A DNA stretch of 64,000 bases from Smallanthus sonchifolius (Eukaryota > Streptophyta > Magnoliopsida > Asterales > Asteraceae): positions 35,350,001 through 35,414,000 of the forward strand of contig CM042043.1 in NCBI GenBank assembly GCA_023525975.1. Reading direction: 5' to 3'. Of this stretch, positions 56,539-64,000 are shown piece by piece; positions within the stretch are counted from its first letter, which is position 1, and the number at the start of each line of letters is the position of its first letter. The notes below the pieces were generated by a model. That model had not been told where the DNA came from. It saw nothing but the letters and a program-made list of their open reading frames with translations, and searched no databases. A program made the position numbers and the translations under genes.

Positions 56539-58194
56539 ATTGTCGCTAAAATTTACAGTTGTTATCACCATTTACAGCTGTTAAAATTTTAAATTGCTGC
56601 TTCTGAAAGAACCCTCCATCTCAAGATCCCCTCCGTAGAAGTAAGTTCAGAAAGCTATCCTTCCACCTCTTAGATGTCTGGTAATATTTGAAAAAATCAC
56701 AATACTTTGTTAGTTAATAATATGTTAATGATCTAACCTGTTATCTTGAACTAAGTTAAGCTCTTAATTTTCTCTCAACGTCATTGATAACACAGTCTCC
56801 AAAAGCAAAAGCCATCAAAAAGGAAAAGGCTCAGCCTGCTGCTGAAGCTCCCAAACCTGATGCTCCTACTCTACACCCCAAGATCACCGTTATCAAAGAG
56901 AAAGCTCTGTGATGCTGTCGATGTAACTATCTACAAAGGCCTGGAATATGTTGATGCCTACAAGAAGCTTCATGTCCTCAATCATCATGTGTTATGAAGG
57001 CGGTGGAGAAGGTGGTTGAACACGACGATGATGGCAATAAATACAAGGCTTGAGTCCAGCTTTTTGGATGAAACCCGAATCACTAAAATTCATGCACTCT
57101 CAATATTAGTAAATAACTTATGACTATGTGCCATGATTGCTATGTGTTTGATACGTTTTTAGAAAATAAGGATCCTTAGGCAATCAAGCCTTATGATACG
57201 CGGAAAAATAGATTTATGTATCTTTTTGGGATACCGGATCCTTTATAAACATTTGTAAATAATATCTTAGGTTTAGGAAAACATACCAGTTACAAACATA
57301 CCATGACTTAGTCTTCAAATATTTCAAGTCTACCCAAAATTAAAAATTAATAAGCAATACCTTCTTCGAGAATCAGGCTGGGTAGATATACATACCAGAT
57401 AATGATAGGGAGTCCAAACAGACTCAAAGTATGATAAATTTTAGTTGTCCCCTATGTATAGTTTTCGAACAAATTGTTTGCTTAGTAAACGTACCTCAGG
57501 ATTCTAAGGGGTGTCCTAATCTGCTTGAGTGTCACGATTTTGAGTTATCAACTTGGGACATGCCAACGTAGTGGGTTGTACCTGTAGTGACTTGTAAATG
57601 CCAATAACCTTTGGTTAACATGTCAATGTTAAACTGCTTGGGTCATGCCCGACTGTATAACACGTCCATGTTACTCCATTGATATTATTCGTAAGGTCCA
57701 ACATATAGCCAACAGTGATGAAATTATCAGCCACTGTTACATGGACTGGTCGCACCACCTCGAACTATACTTGGATATCGTGTGCTCCTGGCGGGGTATA
57801 GAAACCCAATCTACTTAGGAAGGTGAAAACCGTTCAAACCTTAGAAGGGTTATGTAACACTTTTAACTTAGAGAGATGGCCAATCTCAAATTTCCTGATC
57901 AGGATCCTCTGGGATTCCATCTGCAAAAACCTTAGATCTTGGTGAAGGTGGGTGTTAGCAAGGCTAACACCCCTCCGATGCTTAAGTCAGTATATTGATG
58001 AAACAAAAGATAATAATTGAAAAAAAATAATCAAGGATAGAAGACATACCAGTTTTAGTTAGAACTTAAATTCTAACTTACATGATCCTATGTCAGGGTT
58101 CCGATGTTGGTTTTCTTTGCGTGTCTTTTAGCTGTGGAATAAGAAGTACCATAGATATCAGAACCTCTAGAAACAAGATTTATTAACTTGGCAT
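56539..58194 (-). other. G non-coding interior
   Basis: No pol trace on either strand. A decayed coding-like fragment on the + strand lies at 56795-57052; the rest is unremarkable. Confidence 0.65.
56795..57052 (+). pseudogene. Captured gene-like fragment inside G, unidentified
   Basis: Opposite in sense to gag. Three short frames in series read PKAKAIKKEKAQPAAEAPKP and LHPKITVIKEKAL, then DAVDVTIYKGLEYVDAYKKL, then MKAVEKVVEHDDDGNKYKA, joined by one-base frame changes. Codon composition and the Lys/Ala/Pro-rich then folded-looking text suggest a piece of a host gene. I do not recognise the family, and it may be chance. Confidence 0.35.
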
Positions 58195-58453
58195 CCTGAG
58201 GTGGGGATGCCGATCATCTTGGGGTAGTATCAGAATTCTGATTCTTTTCTTTCTTTCTGCCTAAGAGTTCCTTCAAGTGGCCCTTGCTATGGAGATAACT
58301 TATTTCCTTTCCAAGGGCAATGCAATCCTCAATCATATGCCCGAAATCCTCATGATAGGCACACCATTTGTATCCGTCCTTCCACCCGGATCCTTTGTCA
58401 TTTTCCGTGGGCCATCTGGCTTTGTCCCCAAGATCCTAAATAACATACATGAG
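58195..58453 (-). pseudogene. G Gag C-terminal zinc-binding motif
   Basis: Same frame as the upstream Gag after two in-frame stops (TGA about 58453, TAG about 58438). Reads DKARWPTENDKGSGW, then WCAYHEDFGHMIEDC and LHSKGHLKELLGRK. The C..H....H....C series followed by a K/RGHLKE phrase is usual for Tat-lineage Gag. Confidence 0.75.
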
Positions 58454-59260
58454 TCATGAAATATCAACAGAAAATAAATAATCGGTTAGTTTAGGATAAT
58501 TTTCTTCTTCTTCATCATCTTCCCCAATGTTGAACCTATGATTGTCAGATCTTGAATAAGGCTTTGATCTATGGGGCTTGAAAGATGATTTAGATTTTCT
58601 GCTGGGATGATCATAGCTGGAAGGCGCATTAATCCTTTTTTGGATCTTCTTGTCATCTTCGAGCCTTATGAACCTCAGAGACCTATTCCTGATTTCGTCC
58701 AAGTTCCTACAAGGGTTCATTACAAGATCCTCATAGAACGGGGAGTCCTTTTGCAATCCAATTTTGCAGGCTTGAACTGCTGTAGCAATGTCAAGATTCG
58801 GGATATCCAAGGATTCTTGGCCAAACTTTCTTATATAATCCCTGAGGGATTCGTTAGCATTTTGTGTTACTCTGTAAAAATCACTAGTTAGTCTTTCAAA
58901 GGTTCTGCTACAAGAAAACTGATTATTAAATAAATTAACTAAATGAGCAAATGAGGTAACAGAATAGGGAGGAACATTTAATAGCCATTTCAAGGCAGAT
59001 CCTGTTAAGGTTGATCCAAAACCTTTACACAGACATGCCTCTTTCAGATCCAAATGGATAGGATTAATCTCCATTCTCTCTTTATATTGAGCGACATGCT
59101 CTTCGGGATCGGTAGTTCCATCATATAACTTCATGTTAGGAGTCTGGAGGCGTTTCGGGATCTCTGCATCGCATATCGGGGGAGCGAATATGGAGATCCT
59201 GTGACTGGCTGAGGGTGCTTCCGGTATTGGTTCTACCACACCTGGTACGCTGGAGATCAT
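58454..59260 (-). pseudogene. G Gag core (Retrotrans_gag)
   Basis: Reads FAPPICDAEIPKRLQTPNMK, YDGTTDPEEHVAQYKERM, CKGFGSTLTGSALKWLLNVP, FAHLVNLFNNQFSCSRTFE, ESLRDYIRKFGQESLDIPNL and a basic/acidic C-terminus. This is the capsid-type Gag of Tat/Ogre-like gypsy elements. It starts 5 nt after the stop of the upstream frame, with a shift of frame between them. Confidence 0.88.
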
Positions 59261-59265
59261 ATCCT

Positions 59266-59826
59266 TCAGCTTTTCAACTCCTTGGCCATGACTAGACTGA
59301 TCCCTGTATCCTGCACAGATTCATTAGTATTGAAAAATTTATTGAAAGCGTTACCCATGTCAGGATTTCCAGATGATCCTGGAGTAAATCCAAGATCCTG
59401 ACTCGTAGTAACTTTAACAGCCGGAGTTAGTCCAACAGTAGTGATTCCGGTGTGCATGGGAAGAAAGTCTCCTTTATGCACTCCTGAGGATCCTGAATAA
59501 TCAAAATCCAAGTTCCTTGGTCGTAATGGGGTCGTCACTTCCACTGGTTTCTTTGATTCTTTGACCCTTTCAATCTCCCGAAACAACATTTTGTTAGTCT
59601 TCCTCTGATGCTCCATTTGTTGCTTGACTTCCGAGAACAATTTGAGAATCTCGTCGTTTGAAGCAAGCACAGGTGCATTAGCGGATATTCTGGATCCCGA
59701 AAAACCCGCACGAGTAGTTTTCTTCGGCTGATTAACATTTTTCTGAAATGGAGGAGGAATTGGGTTGATTAGCCCAGATGTTGAAGATAGAAAAGAAACA
59801 GAAACATTCTTGGATTGGGACGACAT
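59266..59826 (-). pseudogene. G Gag N-terminal part
   Basis: MSSQSKNVSVSFLSSTSG start, low-complexity Pro/Asn text, a coiled coil (DEILKLFSEVKQQMEHQRKT) and a Gly/Ser-rich end MAKELKS. It begins about 75 nt inside the PBS. One frame change separates it from the core. Confidence 0.8.
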
Positions 59827-59900
59827 TTTTTAAATCAGCTTTGAAAGATAGTGATTGAACACAAATTTTAGCAAAGATTTAAACATAAAAAGCACCACTT

Positions 59901-59918
59901 GCCCCACGGTGGGCGCCA
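59901..59918 (-). other. G primer-binding site
   Basis: The minus strand reads TGGCGCCCACCGTGGGGC, 3 nt from the 5' LTR. I know this PBS from Tat-lineage gypsy elements. It is not the iMet site used by T, S1 and C3. Confidence 0.75.
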
Positions 59919-59921
59919 AAT

Positions 59922-60550
59922 TGTTTTGACCAAAATTTACCAAAGATAATCAAGTAGCTAAACTTTGTTTATGAGGCAGTGTGCTTGTAAAATTCCTGAT
60001 GAATAAAGTGTATAAAGCAATAAAATGACACGATGATATACGAGAAAATCCCTTAATCCCTAAGGATTGTCGGCATAAAACCTCGGGAAGTGACTGAAAG
60101 TCACTTGCCTACTAGTATTGTATAAATCGATGAAAATGATTACAAGTGTGAGCAGTGAATGATCGAATACTAAGTGTTACAGAGGTGGTTTGCGACTATT
60201 ATGTGTTGCTAAATAAATTGTGATGTGTCTCCTATTCGATATTGCTGCTAACTAAATACAAAAAAAGGAATAACAAACTATCCAAGAATCCAGGAGCTTT
60301 ACCGGGTCTTCAAATATAATCGTTATAGAGCTTCTTCAGCAAGTTTCACACGTTCTCTTTGACCTCTTAACCGATTCTTCAGGGATGAATGAGTCAACAC
60401 GTTTTACCTGCGTATATAAATTAAGATAGGGAACAAATAACTGTTAGTAGCGTTAACATTCAGGATATCGAGTCGATTTCGGGATCCCGGATTCCGGATC
60501 ATACTATACTCGGGATCCTGGATTCTGAATCATAAAATTGACCCCTAACA
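59922..60550 (-). repeat. G 5' LTR (629 bp)
   Basis: Starts TGTTTTGACC and ends ACCCCTAACA. It contains a 75-bp segment (about 60401-60475) missing from the 3' LTR. Confidence 0.9.
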
Positions 60551-60874
60551 ACTGTAGTGTGACTGATTTTGTAAGGGAAATCTGCTGCATCTCTGAAATT
60601 CAATACTTCTCAAATAACTTGATCAGTAACCTTTATTGTATTTCCACCCACTGTACTTTCGATCTTGATTTCTTTGTTCACATGTTTATATTTGACGTTA
60701 TCCCAGAATTCTCTAACATGTTTCTCAAACACTCTGACTTGTGTGGATATAGCTGTGTGAATCCTTGAATTGATAAAAAAATCTAACAATTTCTTCATAT
60801 CCACGAGATTTCTTAGTATTTGTGGTCAAACACGCACAAATGTTGTGCTTTGGTTCAAACTTTAATCGATTCAT
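60551..60874 (-). pseudogene. S2 third ORF, N-terminal part
   Basis: Starts MNRLKFEPKHNICACL 2 nt after a 3' splice site (60877-60878). It continues SRGYEEIVRFF, SRIHTAISTQVRVFEKHV, REFWDNVKY and GGNTIKVTDQVI. Motif order equals S1 24206-24500. A frame change lies near 60770, and a TGA after DQVI at about 60610. The ORF then runs into the right edge of G. Confidence 0.78.
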
Positions 60875-60876
60875 AT

Positions 60877-61430
60877 CTGCAAAGAACAAAGACATATAGT
60901 TAGAATTTTTGAAAATTTCTGAAAAAACCTTAACACTTGACATTTCGACCGAAAACCTCTAACTTATTACTTTTTCGATCGAAAAATTCTTTTGAAACCC
61001 CTTTTTGATCAACAACAAAACTTTTGTAACTTCTAAATTTTTGACCAAAAAACCCTTATAATATATCAACATTTCGATCGAAAACTCTGGGTTATTAAAT
61101 TTATCAACAACTTAAACTCTCAACATTTCAATCGAAAACTTTCTGATTACATTCAACAAACAATACATAAACTTTTCGATCGAAAACTTTGATTCTTAAA
61201 ACATTTTTCAAGCTTAAACTTTTCGATCAAAAACACTTTTCGGTCAAAAACTCATTTCGGAAAAATCAGAACTGACTCTTCATTTTCAGCCGAAACAACT
61301 TTTCGATCCATTCATGATAGTTTTCGGGCAATTCAAACGACTTTTCTGGCGATTCAAAAATTCAAACATTCAAACTAAATCTAAGGCTTTGGATCTACCC
61401 TATTCACCTCTACGAGTCACAAAAACGTAC
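60877..61430 (-). other. Inferred leader intron of S2 third ORF
   Basis: On the minus strand the donor CATCAAG|GTACGT (61430) is close to consensus. The acceptor ATGTCTTTGTTCTTTGCAG ends at 60877. Length is 554 nt, against 581 nt for the S1 candidate. It contains many TTTCGATCGAAA palindromes (60944-61330). Confidence 0.65.
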
Positions 61431-61576
61431 CTTGATGATCGGAAAGTTATATGAAGCACAATGACGTCACAAAACACGGATTTTCGCATGAAATCTTCAC
61501 ACTTGATTAGATCAACCGAGACGTTAACGATAACAGTGATGATCAGTGGGAAAAGGTTTCGGATTGAAAATTCTAG

Positions 61577-61682
61577 TATTTATAGATTTTGCAATTTCGA
61601 CCGAAAACTTCGGTAGACTTTTCGATCGAAAACACTTTTCGAACAATCTTTTTCGGTCAAGAAGACTTTGACCGAAAACTAT
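61577..61682 (-). promoter_or_regulatory. S2 internal promoter: palindromes plus TATA box
   Basis: TATAAATA (minus) is at 61577-61584. TTTTCGGTCGAAA starts about 10 bp upstream (61595), then TTTTCGATCGAAAA (61619) and further half-sites up to 61680. The distance from TATA to the third ORF start is about 700 nt, nearly the S1 value of 740. Confidence 0.72.
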
Positions 61683-63156
61683 GAACTTTATTAAAATTTG
61701 TATAACCAACAATCTTTATTTTTATATAATTTTTCTTTTTCTTTTTCATGTCCATTTTGACATCATTAAGACCTGTTTCAGATTTTTAATTTTAACAAAC
61801 ACAAAAATCAGAATGAAATTTAACATGAAATCCAGTTTATATCAACTACTTTATTTTCATAACCTACGAACACTTGTAAACAACATAGCCTTCAATTTAT
61901 CTAACAGAAACACTTCACATAATCAACATATTAAACTTTCAACACAAAGATATAACCACATTTTTTTTCTTTTGGTGTGCTGAACTGACGCAGAATCATA
62001 AATGTATACTGTATTAACTACATTGCATATCAACACAGCATCTAAACAGTTCAACCTCGATTGCCAGTATATTTTTCAGCATAAACTCAAACATTATATT
62101 TCAGCAAATACTATGTGACATTTAAGGTAATATTTATCAATACAAAGTGTATCCAAACATCGAGATGGATTGAACTAAGACTCAACACAAAATTTCACCA
62201 AAACATGATTCAATCGCTAGCAAAAGGCTAGCATTCTTAGCACAGAAAAATAATCCAAATGGATTTGATGTGAATCTTTTTGATTCTGAATCATTTGATT
62301 CTGTATGTCTTGGTTTCTGATGGAAAGAACACTGAATCATGTTGATGAAATATGATGAAATGTATCAAGAATATGATGCATAGTGATGAACTTTTGGAAT
62401 CAGATTTGATTCGGTTATGCGGATATCCATCGAATATTGGATATGTCAATTGAAATCACGAATGATTCAAAAGGCAAAACAGACTGACTTCCTAGTTTCC
62501 ATTCGATATTTTCACCGGAACCATCAGCTGTATAAGGGTGTTTAACTCTAAATCGTATATTTGACGGGTATATTAATAGAGTAAACAATTGTGCTAAGAA
62601 CCCATCAAGATCCTGGTCTTATGGTATGAATGGATTCACTTTGCATTCGAAGGATGAAAGTAACGATATTCGATGAGGATAACACTAAGATTGCAATTTA
62701 GTTTATCACACAAATACCGCCTAATTTACATATGCAGAGCCTACTTACACATCAAAAATTGTAACCGATGTCACCATCATATCCAATTCATGCATAAGCT
62801 CAGCACACAAATGTACTATCATTTCCTATATACACATCAGCCAGTCACACAATTTCCTTTCCAACATATTTTTATGATTTTCAAATAAACTCAACATATT
62901 TTTTTTCTTTTTCTTTTATTCTCCCCCTAAAATTGTGATTTATCTTATTTATTACTTATACCACCATGAGAACAAATACGTACTATACTAGCACACAATT
63001 AACAATCAAAACCTAAAAAAAACATGAAACACAAACTTCAACACAATTTTAAACAGTAAAAGAAAAACTTTTTGAGAAACATTTTTTATGGTCTTTCAGT
63101 TCAAATATGGACTTTTATTATGTTGAAAACTTATTAGTTTTTTTTTCTGTTTTTTT
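61683..63156 (-). other. S2 spacer between pol and internal promoter
   Basis: About 1.5 kb of AT-rich non-coding DNA, like 22002-23340 in S1. GCTAGCAAAAGGCTAGC (62216) is a small hairpin. No gene is seen. Confidence 0.7.
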
Positions 63157-64000
63157 TTATAATGAGATCATCCCCAACATCTCAACCAAAGAGTTAAACC
63201 GATCAGTTGAAAATGATTTTGTAAAAATATCAGCTTTTTGCTCTAAGGTATCGACGTGGACCACCTTAATTAAACCATTCTCAAAACAATCACGAATGAA
63301 ATGTAAACTGATTGCAATGTGCTTTGTTTTTAGTGATGAACTGGATTCTTTACTATCCCGAGCACTGCCTCATTGTCACAAAAGATCGGAGTTTACAAGA
63401 AATTTACTCCAAAGTCTAACATTTAATGTTGTATCCAAATTACTTGTGAGCAACAGCTCTAGGCGGCTGTATACTCTGCTTCAACAGTTGATGTGGATAC
63501 ACTCGTTTGTTTCTTACACTGCCATGAAACCAGTCTCTCCCCTAAAAATTGACACCCGCCAGATGTAGATTTCCTATCCAAATTACATCCACCATAATCG
63601 CTGTCAGTATTAGCATAAAAGTTAAATTCAGAATTAGAAGGATACCATAAACCTAGATTTATACGACCCTTAAGATAACGAAAAATTATTTTAATAGCCG
63701 ATTCATGAGATTCCTTTTGGAGCTGCCCGATATCTAGCACACGAGCAAACAACGAACATGATATCAGGTCTACTTGCGGTCAGATACATCAAGGAGACAA
63801 TCATTGATCGATATGCCTTTTGGTTAACTTCAACTCTAGATAAATCCACAATGAGAGGTTCATGGGGAGCAATGGGTGTAGAAGCTGATTTACAATCATT
63901 CGTTTTGAACTTTGTTAGAATGTCTTTCACATACTTTGCCTGATGGATACGAATCCCAGCATGAGACTGTTCTACTTGCAACCCCAGAAAGAACTACATT
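63157..64000 (-). pseudogene. S2 reverse transcriptase end and RNase H, partial
   Basis: Enters from the right edge with IHQAKYVKDILTKF, SLMYLTASRPDIMFVVC, IIFRYLKGRINLGLWY, YANTDSDYGGCNLDRKSTSG and STSTVEAEYTAA. After a frame break near 63460 it continues IFCDNEAVLGIVKNPVHHSK, HFIRDCFENGLIKVVHV and KADIFTKSF, ending GMISL-stop at 63157. A further frame change lies near 63715-63750. The catalytic YVDD box lies outside the window. Confidence 0.9.

Larger units (their letters stand above)
55986..60550 (-). mobile_element. Element G: gag-only Ty3/gypsy element
   Basis: LTRs 55986-56538 and 59922-60550 (TGTTTTGACC..GACCCCTWACA), with TSD ACTGC/ACTGT (55981-55985 and 60551-60555, one mismatch). 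It splits the S2 third ORF. The PBS-like TGGCGCCCACCGTGGGGC and gag give minus orientation. Between gag and the 3' LTR there are only about 1.6 kb without protease, RT or integrase, so it is a gypsy TR-GAG. The left LTR lacks about 75 bp present in the right one. Confidence 0.9.
52438..64000 (-). mobile_element. Element S2: Sirevirus-like copia element, partial
   Basis: Minus orientation, entering from the right edge: RT/RNase H (63157-64000), spacer, internal promoter, third ORF, PPT (about 53384-53393) and 3' LTR (52438-53383). Same order as S1 but clearly a different family, with TTTCGAYCGAAA palindromes instead of TGCGTACTT ones. It has been invaded by L (in the LTR) and G (in the third ORF). 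The target duplication cannot be checked, as the other end is outside the window. Confidence 0.85.

Overview
This is plant nuclear DNA made almost entirely of transposable elements. I see no intact host gene. The evidence is AT-rich sequence, tRNA-iMet primer-binding sites, plant Ty1/copia and Ty3/gypsy polyproteins, a Mutator-like (FAR1-type) fragment, Helitron-like ends and tRNA-derived SINEs. The protein flavours, especially the copia elements with a third ORF behind pol, remind me most of Asteraceae (lettuce, sunflower or Tanacetum type). The family assignment is inference; the plant assignment is firm.

Layout. 1-6 kb holds non-coding debris: two SINE-like copies (one with 14-bp target duplications), three Helitron-type 3' ends and a five-copy tandem array of about 325 bp. 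6-8.2 kb holds a decayed MULE whose first exon is duplicated. 8.2-11.5 kb holds pieces of an Athila-type ORF split by a long non-coding LTR-like stretch full of hairpin modules. From about 11.8 kb to the right edge lies a nest of retrotransposons, which I resolved by matching LTR copies, empty sites and 5-bp target-site duplications (TSDs).

The nest, outermost first. Y is a + strand Athila-like gypsy element; its pol is at 11815-12695, 46420-47505 and 50227-50912. X (12696-46419, minus, TSD GGCCC) is an Athila-like element that keeps only gag-protease. T (13378-39518, minus, TSD TGTAA) lies in the left LTR of X; it has 2.83-kb LTRs and no coding capacity (LARD-like). S1 (14412-26785, plus, TSD TATAA) lies in the 3' LTR of T; it is a Sirevirus-like copia element with gag, pol and an extra ORF. 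F (28802-29974) is a near-perfect 560-bp-arm foldback inside T. C3 (35371-38371, minus, TSD GGACT) lies in the 5' LTR of T and is a gag-only copia element. Z (47506-50226, TSD ACTTC) interrupts the integrase of Y. S2 (52438 to beyond 64000, minus) is a second Sirevirus-like copia element; it carries L, a solo LTR (52771-53268, TSD AAAAG), and G, a gag-only gypsy element (55986-60550, TSD ACTGC/T).

The most interesting signals are regulatory. Several unrelated elements carry arrays of short palindromes, of different sequence in each family, mostly 10-35 bp upstream of a TATAAATA-type box. S1 and S2 repeat this arrangement internally, about 1.5 kb after pol. In both it is followed by a roughly 100-150-nt leader, an intron of about 0.55-0.58 kb and a 3' splice site 2-3 nt before the ATG of the third ORF. 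This suggests a dedicated spliced transcript. The hairpin modules at 9.4-10.4 kb show paired substitutions in their stems.
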